Shown piece by piece: positions 12,700 to 24,847 of a stretch of DNA of 64,000 nucleotides (within the stretch, counting starts at the first letter, position 1; every line of letters starts with the position of its first letter). Where the stretch lies: positions 7,378,001-7,442,000 of the forward strand of contig OZ234504.1 of assembly GCA_965153455.1 (NCBI GenBank), written 5' to 3'. Made by a program: the position numbers and the translations under genes. This DNA is from Sphagnum compactum. Its lineage: Eukaryota; Bryophyta; Sphagnopsida; Sphagnales. The notes under the pieces are model-generated. The model was not told where the DNA came from. It made no database searches and was given only the letters and a program-made list of their open reading frames with translations.

Positions 12700-14060
12700 A
12701 ACACCACATCCTAGTTTACCACCCCATCAGTAGGAATTAGAATTTTGGGGGTTCCATTGAGCATTTCATCATTCACATCATCCTCCATCACGCCTTTTGG
12801 ATCTAGGATCATAAACACTTTTTCTTCCCAATAACTTTCAATATCATTCGGCTCATACCAATGGCCATCATCGCCCCAACAACCTATTTAGGGAGTTAGG
12901 CCCTTGTATCCTCAATCATAGCTGCTAGGTTTATGATTATCAATGTCCTTTCTTTCTTGAAACTTTAGTATGAGTCAACAATAACACCTTCCTTTTCTAG
13001 CAACATTTCAAGGTGGCATGTGATTTCCTATCACCCTCAGTTCAGGCATGTTTTCCTTCGTTTAAACAATTCATCAAACAACAAATGGTTTGATTTTAAG
13101 ATTACATCTTCGAGCATTTACACCATCATATTTTTTTTAGCATGCTCTTTGACGGGATATTTGAAACCCATTGTGCCCAAATTTTATCACGTTCTGGCCC
13201 AAGGGCGGGTGCTTAGCTTACAGTTTCACCAATTTTTCGAAGCTTTTGATTAGCTTTTCTGATCTTTTCCACAACACTTCGAGTACAACTTGGATTACCT
13301 CGTCCCTCAATTGCAAGTATCCCTCGATGTGTGCACACATCCCATCAATTTTACGAATATCCACTTCTTATGTTGTGTTCATAGTAACAAGCGCATAGGA
13401 ACCCATGATACAGTTCGTGACACCTTTGTTGCCATTGTATGGGATGTTGGCTTCCACATGGGGTGAGAGAACAACTACATGCACTTTCTTCAAACACGTT
13501 CAAATCCTCCTGTCAACATGTCAACATTGTGCTCCCCCCTTTTCAGACAACTTATCCTTCATAATACTAAACTTTGCTTCGCCCTTTGACTCGTATTTTA
13601 ATGCGCCCACTTTATAGAAAAAAAGAGACGATTTGTGAATAACCAATCGTTTTGCAAATCTCACCAAAGATGACATTTACACCTTAGTCAATGTTATCAT
13701 TGTCAACCCAACACAAGCGAATTTACTTCCCCAATCTTGCATCACCCAAAAATTTGTTATCTTTAATGCGGCTCAAGCCAAAAAACGAAGCTATTATGAT
13801 CGACAATTCACCGGTCAATTCCTCCCCTCAGTAGTGGAGGTATTTGGATGTTTACATAAGCGGGTGGATGTATTTTTACACAATTATACCATTGTCATTT
13901 GGAGTTTGAAAGGACCAGAGAACACTCTTTTTATTTTGGTTACTTCTTTTCTTCGACAAAAAATTTCAATCACATTGCCAAAGCTGCAAGCAACCTCCAT
14001 CTTAAGTCAGGTGGTAGCCACAGGCCTAGCTACTACCCGACTTCCACCCCTTTAGGACAC
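12700..14060 (-). pseudogene. Decayed coding remnant inside the inverted-repeat element
   Basis: On the minus strand several stretches read like former protein in consistent order, broken by stops and frame changes. About 13835-13640 gives ELTGELSIIIASFFGLSRI and then a GVNVIFGEICKTIGYS-like piece. About 13480-13390 gives VVVLSPHVEANIPYNGNKG, about 13365-13215 gives KIDGMCAHIEGYLQLRDEV and LWKRSEKLIKSFEKLV, and about 12860-12735 gives YWEEKVFMILDPKGVMEDD and MLNGTPKILIPTDGV. Local G+C is higher than in the flanks, which fits former coding DNA. I do not recognise the family. It could be a transposon protein or a captured host gene fragment. The plus-strand frames of 70-77 codons here look like shadows. 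Confidence 0.45.
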
Positions 14061-14564
14061 ATCTCCCATCTTCAGGGCCGACTTGTTGCAAGTGATTAAT
14101 TTTTGATATGGAAAAATATGACCGACCTACTACAAGTGATCGATTTTTTACATTCATGGATAAGTTTTGACATCTAGTTTGAGCTAACTTGACATTCTGT
14201 AAATTCACCCTTTTTTTTTTTATAATCCCTTTGTACATTTTCCTAATCTACAGTGTGTCCATCAATAAAGTTTTACAGGGTTGTATGAAAAACAACACTG
14301 GAGAATGTCAGAGTAGTGAAGAATTTGGATGTTTGTGAGCTTTTTGGGAATTGATGAGAAAGTGATGAGCTAGCTGGTCATGGGCTGTCCCTCTTGGAAA
14401 AGCTTTTGATTTATCTGTCACTCCAAATCTTTTGTGGGTCTCTCTCCCAGTTACTACTGGACACACAAGCCCATGGAAAAGAAAGGGATTTGATGCAAAA
14501 CATAATAAAGGGGGAGGGCAGGGGGAGAGGAGTCAGGTAATCTAGAGAGTTATTAGATTTTGTG

Positions 14565-14592
14565 GTTGGATTTAGGGTTTAGGGTTTTTGGG
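14565..14592. repeat. Interstitial telomere-like repeat
   Basis: TTTAGGGTTTAGGG occurs in tandem, matching the plant telomere heptamer TTTAGGG. Similar short runs (as AAACCCT or TTAGGGT) occur near 40855, 42615, 48290 and 48395. They are too short to be telomeric scars and resemble telo-box or simple-repeat sequence. Confidence 0.6.
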
Positions 14593-14977
14593 GTATCAGC
14601 AATCAATACTGTACCTTCAACCTGATGTTCAGTATAAAATAATTGGCAAAAGGTATAGGTAGTTTTAAAAGGGAAAAAAATAAATATTTATGAATAATTT
14701 TGCAGAAATTGCGTGAAAAGCTATTTATTGTCCCAAACCATTGGGTTGTTATTATAAAATAAAAATATTTATAAAAATTATTATTATTGTTATTTTGCAT
14801 AGTTGTTTCTTATATGTTGAAATTCTGGAAAATTAAATTCGACACCGTCTAACATCATTTTCTAAAATAAATAACTACTGGAACAAAGGAGTAGAGAACA
14901 TGAGTCCTCATAGGTACATATGAGGGGGTAGTCTTGTCTCAAGTTCCACCAAATGAAAATCTTTTGGAGTATGTTAT

Positions 14978-15270
14978 AAAAGAAGAATTGTGGAAACTCA
15001 AAATAATATTTCACCATGCAAAAACATAATCTTCTTCAAAAAAGTCCTCTAAAAGAAACCAAAATCCTTCAAGATATTATAACACTCTATAACTTAATCT
15101 CAAGTTCCAACACAAGCCAAAATATCCATCTTTTCAAAATCCTCATGTAAAAATAGACCTATTATTATTATTTATTACCTAGTATGGGGCCAAAATCCCT
15201 TCAGCTACTATATACTCTCTAATGAACCTAAACATAATATCCTTGCCTTCTTTGGTAGGCAAAGCGAACA
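14978..15270 (+). repeat. Dispersed repeat family A, copy 2
   Basis: Same order of landmarks as the other copies, here with the distal part: AAAAATAGACCTATTATT, TTACCTAGTATGGGGCC and the end GGTAGGCAAAGCGAACA. The first 60-80 bases seen in copies 3 and 4 are missing. Confidence 0.82.
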
Positions 15271-15944
15271 CACCATCCTCAAAGCATTCGACAAAAGTGA
15301 AAAGTTTGTCAGAAATCTTTGATATCCTCCTTTCTTGGGTCCACAATTTTGATGCTAAGTTTTAGTGCGTGATGTTCTTCGGTTTCTACCACTTTTGGTG
15401 AAAGAGTGTGCACTTTGAGGGGAAAAAATAATTCATGGCAAAGCATACAAAGGCCAAATTCGCCTTGTTTCTCTTGTGGATGAATGTCATCCACCTACCT
15501 CACAAATTTGAGATAAAAACCCACCTTGCATATATGGTCGGTCGGTACTACGTACATGTTTACTACAAGTCCAAACGCAGATTTTCATTTTGTAAAATGT
15601 GAACGAACTTCATCCAAATTGGTGTAGGCAATTAATTTATGTTGCTATTGGTGGACCTGCTCTTGCTGTGCAAGGCATGCAAGCTCCCACGAAATGTGAG
15701 TGTGAGAATAGCATTCATGGCCAATCAATCACATACAATATATACCTACAACTAAGTTCGCCACTTCTTCGCCAAATATATTTTTTAATTTCTTGAAAAA
15801 AATGTGACGTTAAGCACTAATTCTAATAATTGGTAATAGCAATTTCAAATTTAAAATTTTTCCAGAATTTCAACACAGTCGAGGAGCAAGTGTGCAAACT
15901 ACACCTTTTTTAAAAATGTTGTTGTGTATTTGTAATAGGTAGTA

Positions 15945-16035
15945 ACCCAATGGTTGAAACAATAATGCTTTTTTCAGGCGTTGGGAGTTTGATTCTCAAC
16001 AATTTTGGCAAATATCAATAAACATTTCCCTTATT
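15945..16035 (+). repeat. tRNA-like (SINE head-like) fragment
   Basis: A D-arm/A-box-like GTAACCCAATGGTTGAAAC is followed after about 35 bases by a B-box-like GGGAGTTTGATTCTCAAC. This layout is typical of tRNA-derived SINE heads or decayed tRNAs. No proper cloverleaf or acceptor stem can be drawn, so it is not a functional tRNA. Confidence 0.3.
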
Positions 16036-16139
16036 TTGGCTATAGACCTGTTGTGAATTATTTTGTATCATCAAACATGAGTCATGGAAACGGTATACAC
16101 CGAAGAAAAATGAGTTAACATTGGGATCTGTATGAAATT

Positions 16140-16660
16140 GAAGATCATTTCAATGCCCGGCCCGGCCCGGATAAAGGGATGAAAAATAATTCTGCTAAAA
16201 CTATATTCAATGTTTGATCATACCTATCATCTCAGCAAAAGTGTGTGACCAACATTCATTGAAACCGTTTTCCTAAACTTGGCCAAGCCCCACCCGGAAA
16301 ACATGAAAGATCCGTCCCGGTGACCAAACTCGTCGTTTGGTCGTGCATGCGCAACCATCCTGACAACTAGGGCCTACAAGCGCGACCAGACAACAAACAT
16401 TCGCCGCTAATGCCTCCTTAGTCCCTAGCACCCATCCAAAATGTCCTTTATACCCCCCCAATGAGACCATTTCCCCTTCTTGAAACGAGAGCTCAAAATG
16501 ACCCACAACAAAAACCGAACATAGTTGGGTCCCTTAGTTTGAAGTTTGAGAAAACTTGACCCTCTTTTTCTTTCTTTCTTTCTTTGTTTGTTTCTTGGAA
16601 AATGGGACACCAAACAACCACCCGGGTTCAAGGTCGGCGGCTTAGCCATTTTTTTAGTCC
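16140..16660. other. Locally G+C-rich stretch, unassigned
   Basis: It begins with a tandem of CCCGG/GCCCGG and stays richer in G+C to about 16640. Two minus-strand frames of 74 and 77 codons cover it (including FHVFRVGLGQV and CCLVALVGPSCQDGCAC), but neither matches a family I know. It may be a decayed gene or transposon piece. Confidence 0.25.
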
Positions 16661-17418
16661 ATTAACTGCCAAAGTGGATGTGCAATGAGGGTACCAAAAA
16701 ACCCCAAAAAAAAAAAAAAAAAAACTGTCTTTTCTCTCTTGAGAAAGATGAAGGATAAGTTTTAGGGGACATATTTAAAACACCCCAAGACCAAGGGGAG
16801 TTCCAATGCACATTGGAAGAAGACGTGGCCCATCATCCCACCACTATCCTATGTAGTCCAACTTTGTCGAGAAAGATTTTATTGTGCCGTAGGTTCAAGG
16901 CAGCAGCTGGAAACAAGCCAAAAGCAGCCAAAATTTATATATATACATATAATGTCATGCACAAATATTTCAAATGTGCACTGCTTTTGTATCAAGTTGT
17001 ATTAAATTACATCATATTATTGTGTCATTATTTGGCTAAGATCGTTAGGGTGGTCAAATACCCAAAACATATTTTTAAAAAAAGTTATTTGAGGCAGGGT
17101 GCGATTGTTGTTGAAAAACAACACAACCAAAGAGCACAATGAGAGAGGGAAAGATTGTCAAAACTTAGTTCACTAGAATGGAGATAGGAGGAGGACGAGA
17201 GGAGATAATGTTTGGTGAGCAAGCCAATACAACTTGTAAATTGACCTACTTAATCTTTTTCTACAAGGTAGAAAATGATCCAATGTTGAAGTGTTAATTT
17301 TCATTGTATAACTTTCCACTTCATCCATCTCTTGCTCACCTCTTGTTGTTCATCTCAACAGTTCACTGGCTTCTTTGCTTAGGTTGGCAATGTATGTTAT
17401 ACGTTTGTGTGGGTATTA

Positions 17419-17788
17419 GAGTTATCTGTAAAGTCTCCCCAACTAGGGGACCAGAATGACCAGTTTCGGCATAATATGGCATCAAATGCATAACTGGGAA
17501 TGAAAATTTTACAAAGCGAAATAACTAGGACCCAAACTAACTAGTTTTTCCAACAAATTCGGTGAACAAACTGAGTTTCATCCCGTCTTTCCTTGTTCCT
17601 GAGCACCTCCACCTATATTTTCACTGCTCCTACCTGTATAACTCCTGTAATTATTCCCGAACCTTGTGCATTAAATGCTGAGTTTCAGCATTTCATACTA
17701 AGATTTAATAAAGTTTCATTTTGGCGGATACCACTCAAAGAAGGGGGTGAAAGCAGGCCCAAAGACAGGGTGACTTTATGGATAACTC
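17419..17788 (+). mobile_element. Short nonautonomous inverted-repeat element, copy 1
   Basis: The element starts GAGTTATCTGTAAAGTC and ends in GATAACTC, so its termini are inverted repeats. TA flanks both ends, as a TA target-site duplication would. The interior matches 46869-47248 over the whole length (for example GAATGAAAATTTTACAAA, TTTTCACTGCTCCTACCTGT, GGTGAAAGCAGGCCCAAAGA). About 370 bp and no coding capacity make it MITE-like; a Tc1/mariner-type mobiliser is suggested only by the TA flanks. Confidence 0.8.
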
Positions 17789-19514
17789 TATTGTACTAAA
17801 AATTGCTATTTTGCGGAAGATTGGCATTTGCAAATTCTAGAGGCTTTACTTGCAACCAACAGATTTCATTTTTATTTTGAAAACCATGACCAATGCTTAG
17901 CTTCAAATATTGATCCCATTTGGTTTCTTCATCTTATACTCCGAGCAATGCAATTTTATTTTTTCTTTCCTAGGTCAAAAATGTGGTTAAGTAAGAGACA
18001 CAAGTCAAAAGTCCTTGTTTTGTTTGTAAATGTTTGAATGCAAGGTAAGCTTTTGAGCTTGTTATATGCTCCGCATACATATCTCCAAATTTAATTGGTT
18101 GGGTTTTCCCTATACTTGATTAATACATGTTTTCAAAAGTTCCATTTACTCTTACCTCAACTAATAATGTTTTTGAGAAAAAAATATTTATGTTTAGTTG
18201 GCTGATTTTTTAAAGAAATTTTGCATTTATGCTTACTTGGGTGATATATAATTTTGAAACATTTGAAGGGAAAATAGGTTTAGCAATTTGCTTAGCAATT
18301 CAAGTAAAGCCATCAATTGATACAAATGTACAAAGCCTTCTTAATACGGAAGACAATATACCTAGCCTGCCATTAAAGGAGAAAATGTAAAAAGTTGTGG
18401 GTTTCTTTAGTAAAGTTGCTGGACAGATATTTCATCAATCCATCATTCTCACACATTCACAACTCAAATTCAGGGCCAAATGTTTATTTTCTGGAGTCCA
18501 AATTCAAAACCCATTCCAGTTATCCCTAAAGTCCTCCCCAGTTCCATACCCTATCCCACCCCCAGTCCAACTTTCATCCCTTATTTCCAGTTATGCATAA
18601 AGTGCCATGTTTGGAGATGAAGTCACTACACTTCGGGAGACCACTCGTGGTGATAATAGGGGTGAAATAAGATTTGAATTTTTATTTTTTTCGCACTTTT
18701 TTTCTTTTGAGGGCACACTTGAGGGACTTTTTTCAAACTTTTTTTTTTGGGCACCTTTTATTTTTGAGGGCACACTTACGGGACCTTTTTTTAAAATTAA
18801 AATATTTAATTAAAATTTTTTTGGAGGTCACCATTTAAGAATTTTTTTAAGGATTTGCATTTTTGAGCATTGTTTATTTATTTTTCATTTCAAAGCTTTG
18901 GATAGAATGACTTTCAGGGTTTTGTTTACATGGAAATGTATAAGTGGGCTATTTCATTAAATGTATTTTTTTAAAATTCTTGTTTTCATTCATGAGGGTT
19001 TCATTTCTTTCTTCACTCACTTGAAGCTTTTCTAACTTTAAAAATAAAATTACCCATATATTCACATTTTCACTTGTGGGATTTCCTTTGATTTTCATTT
19101 TGCTTTTTAATTATTATTTTTAGTTTCTTGTTTTTTTTCCAAGTGTTTTTCATTTTCGTTTTTTTAATCATTAAGGTTTTTCATTTTTTAGCTTTATTTT
19201 AAAAAGAATTTGGGTTCCTTTTAAGGTTTTTTCTTATGTTTAATGACTTTTTTTGGAAATGATACCTATTTGAACATGGATGATTTTGATAACTCCTTAT
19301 ACATAATGACAAGGAGATGTTTCAAAGGACAAATAAACAACGTTGGATTGTGATTGTGGTTGCAATTGTGCGTGCTAACATATTGGAATTATGAACACAA
19401 TGCATTGGAAAATCGCATTTGGAGTCACAAAATGGTCACAAGAGAAAAACATTTTAGGAAAAAAATATTGTTTTAGTTTTAACATAGTCATAACGTCATA
19501 AAATGGTGACAAGA

Positions 19515-19517
<3 letters not shown>
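17789..19517. other. Inner part of the inverted-repeat element, right
   Basis: AT-rich with long oligo-T stretches. GAGGGCACACTT occurs twice, near 18709 and 18767. No gene recognised. Confidence 0.35.

Positions 19518-19553
<36 letters not shown>
19518..19553. repeat. (TA)n microsatellite
   Basis: About eighteen TA dinucleotides lying just inside the right arm of the long inverted repeat. Confidence 0.95.
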
Positions 19554-19557
<4 letters not shown>

Positions 19558-19578
19558 TACAAACAAACTTCAATTCAA

Positions 19579-20171
19579 GGTTTAAGAGCTTAAGTAGGTG
19601 CAAACAATTTTGAAATCAATAAAACAAAGTTCAATTTGTGAAATTAGACCTTTAATTAGGGTTTAAAAGCTTAAGTAAATGGAAACAATCTTAAAATCAA
19701 TGAAACAAAACTGAATTTGTGGAAATGGACCTCCATTTAAGGTTTAAGAGTTCAAGTAGGTGGAAAATGGTTTTGAAATCAATGAAACAAAATTGAATTT
19801 GTGGAAATAGACCTATATTTAGGGTTTAAAAGCTCAAGTAGGTGGAACTAATTTTGAAATCAATGAAATAGATCTAAATTTGTGAAAATAGACTTCCATT
19901 TAAGGTTTAAAAGTTTAAATAGTTGAAAATAATCTTGAAATCAATGAATCAAACTTCAATTTGGTGAAACAAAACTTAAACCAAAGGGTTTAAGAGCTCA
20001 ATTTGAGGAAACAATGCAAAGTTTGATGAAGCATACCTCTAATAGGTGGAGTCAAACCTAAACTTGGTGAAACCGACCTTCAATTGGTGAAATCAAACCT
20101 AAATTTGGTGAATTAGAACGCAAGTGGGTGGAAACAAACTTGAAATTAAAAAGAAAAACCTCTTGTAGGTG
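19579..20171 (-). repeat. Right arm of the long inverted repeat, tandem 80-82-bp units
   Basis: Reverse complement of 10018-10630. The internal period can be read directly: GGTTTAA starts at 19579, 19659, 19741, 19823, 19904 and 19987, spacing 80-83 bases. Each unit carries AAGTAGGTGGAAA, TTTTGAAATCAATGAAAC and AATTTGTGGAAATAGACC variants. Beyond 20171 looser relatives of the unit continue to about 20690 without a partner on the left, so either the left arm is truncated or the right one has expanded. Confidence 0.88.
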
Positions 20172-21672
20172 GATTTGACTTGAGATTGTGGAAACAATCC
20201 TCAATTTGGTGAAATCGACATCAAGAACTTGGAATTCGTTGAATAGACCTCAATGTGCTGGATTGGATGTCACATTTGATAAAAAAAATCCATTTAATGG
20301 GTTTAAATCCCAACAAGGTGATACATACATCCAAATTAATTATAGTTCACATTTTAATATAGGGATGACCTTTTAAGCTATTCATGAAAGTTCAAATTGA
20401 TGAATATATTGCCACGTTTGATAGATTAAACTTGAAGAAGGTGAAACAAATTTTTAACCATGGAATCAAACTTGAATTTGATAAAAACACATTTAATTGA
20501 TGGAATTAGATCACAACAAGGTGAGATAGTCCCCCAATTAATTAAGATTTACCTTTTAACATAAGGACGACCTTTCTATGATTTCATAAGAGCATCAATT
20601 CATGAATGAATTGCTATATGTAATGAATTAGCCCTTAAGAAGGTGAAACCAAGTTGAATTTGATGCAATCAAAGTTGTCAAGGGGATTAAAGAAAGGTGT
20701 GGAATAAGGTTTGTCCAAGAGATTTCAGATGTCTATAGGCCTTTCAGAAAGACCACAAATCAATCCAAACAAGTATGTCTAAACATTTGTTTCAAGTGGA
20801 TTCAAAGTTCACCCTAAACCATTTAGTAGACAAATGTAAAGCCAATGCACATCAAATTTAGTCCAACACATTTGAAAGTATTCAATCGCATTACATGTAC
20901 ATTAAAGCTCCAAAATATATAGAATTTTCAACATGAAAATTTATGTCTATCCACATTAAAGTTTGAGATTTCTAAATGAATTGACAAAAACAATTTGTTA
21001 TATCTAGGGGTTTGCAAGCTTAGATGCGAATCATCATATGATTGCATATCCAAATTGTAAAAATTCCTCCGAGAGAGATCAGTTGCATGTAAGCAGACCT
21101 TCAAGCATTGGATTTCAAATATGAAACATTTTTGAAAAGAAAACTTAAGGATGACATTTTTTGCAATGGTTAAAAGTACCATACATAGTTAATTTGGACA
21201 ATTTCAAGAACATTCCATCCCATGCTTTCGTTTACAACCTTGAACCATGATTTGCTCACTCTACCGAAATGCCATAACATAGTCTTCTAAGCTTTGTGCT
21301 TTTTTGAGCTTTTCATGCATCTATCTCCTCGTTTGATGTGCTTCAATCTATTGGTGAAAAGTTTAGGACATAGATTTTTTTGCTTCCCCCTATTATTGTT
21401 GGGTCCCCATCATTTTCTTTTGCACCTCTTGGTGATGTGTTTGCACTTTTGAGTGTTATATCACTTGGTTATATGTTGGTCTTCGCTTGTTGTACCTTCT
21501 TTTCCCCATATAGATGGGTGTTTTTTTTTTTTTTCCCCCTTAATAAAGTTTCATCAACAATTATAATGATAGATACCACCCCCTCCCTTCCCTCCCCTCC
21601 CCTTTCAGTTTGTGTGGTATGGGGTTATAGACATTGTTAGTTAATCCTAACTTCAATTTCCTGAGTTTTCTT
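20172..21672. other. Flank right of the inverted repeat
   Basis: Up to about 20690 it holds degenerate relatives of the 81-bp unit (GGTGAAA and AACTTGAA motifs). After that AT-rich DNA without a recognised gene. Confidence 0.4.
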
Positions 21673-21673
21673 A

Positions 21674-21891
21674 AGGTGCATTCACACTTGACATTAAGTT
21701 AGTGTTAAGTAAAAATCTAGGTGGCATCCTAGGTGGCATACAACATTAAATAGGTGATAACTTAATATTAATTGAATGTTAGCTTAACATAAAAATCTAC
21801 TTCATGGCAAGTAGGTTTAAGTCCTAAATGACTAGCATGATGTTAGCAGACTCAACACTAAAGCCCCTTAACACCAAGTGTGAATGCACCT
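21674..21891 (+). mobile_element. MITE family M, copy 1 (218 bp)
   Basis: The termini AGGTGCATTCACACTTG and CAAGTGTGAATGCACCT are perfect inverted repeats, flanked by TA on both sides. The interior has direct and inverted GTGTTA/TAACAC words and GGTGGCATCCTAGGTGGCA. No coding capacity. Relatives are at 34181, 52452 and 57461. Confidence 0.9.
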
Positions 21892-22234
21892 TACAGTGTC
21901 ATGTTTTGCACACAAACATTGTGGGTTCAATGGATGAGGAACAACAACAACAACATCGAGCATGCTGGCTAGGTTCATCCATCCAGTTACTAGTATCCAT
22001 CTGATAGGGATGCACACGGGTTGGTGAGCCTCACAAATCTCATCAATAGTGATATATTTTCTTTCTTGCACTTTTGTTGCTTGCTTGCTACTTGTGTGCG
22101 TGCCTGTTACGCGCTCGAGAATGGCCTTCGATGCACTTTGTCGGATGTGTTTGGTGGTGATTATTGAGGCACGTTGCAGACCCAAGACGATGAGATTTTG
22201 AGCACAACCACTTTAGGGATCCTATAGACGAAAG

Positions 22235-22434
22235 GACAAAACCGTTTGTTAAAAATAGTTACTTATGAGTATGAAGCAGAGGGCGACAAAACCGTTGGTT
22301 AAAAATAGTTACTTATGAGTATGAAGCAGAGGGCTACAAAACCGTTGGTTAAAAATAGTTACTTATGAGTATGAAGCAGAGGGCGACAAAACCGTTGGTT
22401 AAAAATAGTTACTTATGAGTATGAAGCAGAGGGC
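22235..22434 (+). repeat. Minisatellite, 4 x 50 bp, nearly perfect
   Basis: Four head-to-tail copies start at 22235, 22285, 22335 and 22385, each exactly 50 bases, beginning GACAAAACCGTTGGTTAAAA and ending AAGCAGAGGGC. Copies differ at only one or two positions (T for G in copy 1, TAC for GAC in copy 3), so the expansion is recent. A CCTCCT-rich tract follows. Confidence 0.97.
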
Positions 22435-24385
22435 TCCTCCCACCTCCTCCTTCTCCGCCTCCTCCTCCGCCCCCCAAAGTCTAGCAGGTTCGAAGACTTT
22501 TTTATTTATATCCGAGGGGTTCAAAACTTGAAGAATGTGTGCTCACAAGCTAGTGGCCTGTGAATAGAGTTGTATTTACACTTTTCTGTCAGAAAAAGGG
22601 TGAGCAAGTGAGTGAGCGAGTGAGCGGCCGGTGATAAAGTTTCTGGACGGTGGTTGTTTTTGCACCCTCCAATATTTTGTTCATAAAGCCTTAGTTTAAA
22701 TTCTAACAAGAATCCTCGTGAGTTTTGAGAGAGAAATTCGCTAAATGGTTAGTGTGACCCAGCAGCACCCACAAATGCACCACCCCCCTTTTTCTCATTT
22801 TGAGTTCATTCAATTGGATGAACCCCCAATTCAATTAATTGACAGTTTGAAGAATGGCATGAACAACCGCGGAATTCATTCATGAGATTTAATTGGAAGA
22901 AGTTTGAACTATTCTATTTCTTTCCTTGGGCCAAAAAACATTTTGGGTCTTTGTTTTTTGGGGGTGTTTTTGCATCAACCCATGCTTCTTAGGAAGGAGA
23001 TTAGCCGAAGCCAAAAATGATGACCAACAGTTTTAGGAATAGAAATTTTCGTGCACCCAATAAGATGGCTCAACACAGACCTTCGAGAGGACCCAAATTA
23101 TATTTTTTTCCCTTTTGGAGGGAGGAGAGTTGAGATTTTTTCTGGATGTTTCAAGGTTCCAACCCTGTTCCTTGTATCTTCTCTATGGTTCCTAATGAAG
23201 CTCCTAGTGTGTGTTCCCCAAGCCGTTCCCAGTAGCATCACACTTTATCACATGTTTTTAACCCAAAAAAAATTGTGCCATTGTAATTTATATAGCTAGA
23301 CCAAAATGGAAAGGTGACATGATCTTTTTATTTTAGGAGTGTCCATAGTGTGAGTGTTTTTTTTGTTTTGGGTGATAGGTCGATCAAAGAGACCCATCAC
23401 TTTAAAAAAAAAAAATTCCAAATTGGAGTCACCCCCACAATTAATCAATAAATCAAACAATAGGAACCCCCAATTTTTGAAGTAACATGTTGTATAAGGG
23501 AGGATCGCATACAAGTGCGTTCTGTTCTCCTGAGTGAGGGACACCCGACGGTGTTCAACACAAGTATGGGAACCACCCCTTATGTAAACAAAAATAACTC
23601 TCTTTTTATTTCCTCTCATTTTGTAAAAAAGAAATATTTCCATGGGAACATGGGAATGTATGAAATTGGGGGAGCTCCCCTGGCAGAACACCCTAGGGTT
23701 TTTGTGCTGGGGGAGATCCCTCAAAATACACATAGAAATAAAAAAGGGAGTTAGTTGTTCATGTTCAAAGTGAAAGAAGATGATGCTATTGGGGCCAAGA
23801 TTGGGAACCACTTTTTTAATCAGTTGTTACTTCGATCCTTCCTTCATTTTGTCAAGATCCAGATCCAGAAATGCTTTCAATGGAATGTTGGAATGTTTGG
23901 AAATTGGTCATATTCAGTTCATGACAGATTTTTTATGTTCTATTTCCAAACTTCTTGTGTGTCAAAGCCCTCTCCTCCCCTCCCCCCCCAACAGCCCCCC
24001 AACTCTTGGGGGGATATCTATCTATCTATGATCTCTATCATGTTCAAACAAATGCTAACTTTTTGAATGGAAAATGCTCAAGTTGTGGAATGGGTAATAA
24101 TGGGTAGGCAATAATATAACACCTTAACCTTAGATCATGGAATCTGACTACTCCAAAAAAAGAAAAAAGAAATAAATCGCAATAATTTCACTCCAACTAC
24201 CTATCCCAATTGTGATGTCACAAATCAAGTATCTAATGTAGAACTTTTAAGTGATGAGATAACCATCCTTTTCAAATCAAAAGATCAGAATGAATCTGTG
24301 AAAAGTGAGTCGTAAGAGTAGTGTGTCGTCACCTATGCTCAGAATGTGGCCCTCCAAGGGTATGGCCTCCAACAAGAGTATTTCT
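22435..24385. other. Intergenic DNA without recognised genes
   Basis: Starts with a C-rich CCTCCTCC tract. A 171-codon minus-strand frame (23296-23811) has biased composition and no recognisable domain, so it is not called a gene. Confidence 0.35.
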
Positions 24386-24655
24386 CACATCCAAGAGTTA
24401 GTTATTTACTTTTTCCCAACCTCTTTCGCCCATAAAACTAAAGCTGGAACCACATATGGTAGGAGACTGCTAAAATAGCAACCCAATTGGACCAATCAAA
24501 CCATCTAGCCAATCAACATTTCTCACATCCAAGAATAGTTATTTACTTTTTCCCATCCTCACCCATAAAACTAAAACTGAGACTGTGTATACAGTGGGAG
24601 ACTACTAATAGCAACCCACTTGGATCAATCAAACGATCCATAGGCAATCAGTAGC
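24386..24655 (+). repeat. Tandem duplication, about 138-bp unit
   Basis: CACATCCAAGAGTTAGTTAT at 24386 returns as CACATCCAAGAATAGTTAT at 24524, followed in both by TTTACTTTTTCCCA, CCCATAAAACTAAA and GGAGACT. Two diverged copies. Confidence 0.85.
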
Positions 24656-24828
24656 AAGCAGGTGTTGTTGGCTTTGCTGTGCAAAAATGTTGGACCAAAA
24701 CCATTTTGCTGAACCAAACTGGCACGTTTCGACTTTTCTTGATCCAAAAAATTTGCTGTACAGTTGCAGCAGTGGAATTTCTCTAACATTTTTTATTTTT
24801 TTTAGTTTTGGTGGGTGGGAAGGTGGGA

Positions 24829-24847
24829 GGGGGGGGGGGGGGGGGGG
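24829..24847 (+). repeat. Poly-G tract (19 G)
   Basis: Nineteen consecutive G after a GGTGGGTGGGAAGGTGGG stretch, a good G-quadruplex-forming sequence. A further run of 13 G lies at 25058-25070. Confidence 0.9.

Noticed and set aside
10018-20171. LTR retrotransposon explanation for the long paired repeats
   Set aside because: The arms are inverted relative to each other, not direct, so they cannot be LTRs.
22235-22434. CRISPR-like array
   Set aside because: The 50-bp units are directly adjacent with no unique spacers, in plant nuclear DNA; it is a minisatellite.
23296-23811. 171-codon minus-strand open frame
   Set aside because: No family recognised, biased composition including an FFFF stretch from oligo-A DNA, and no neighbouring exons.
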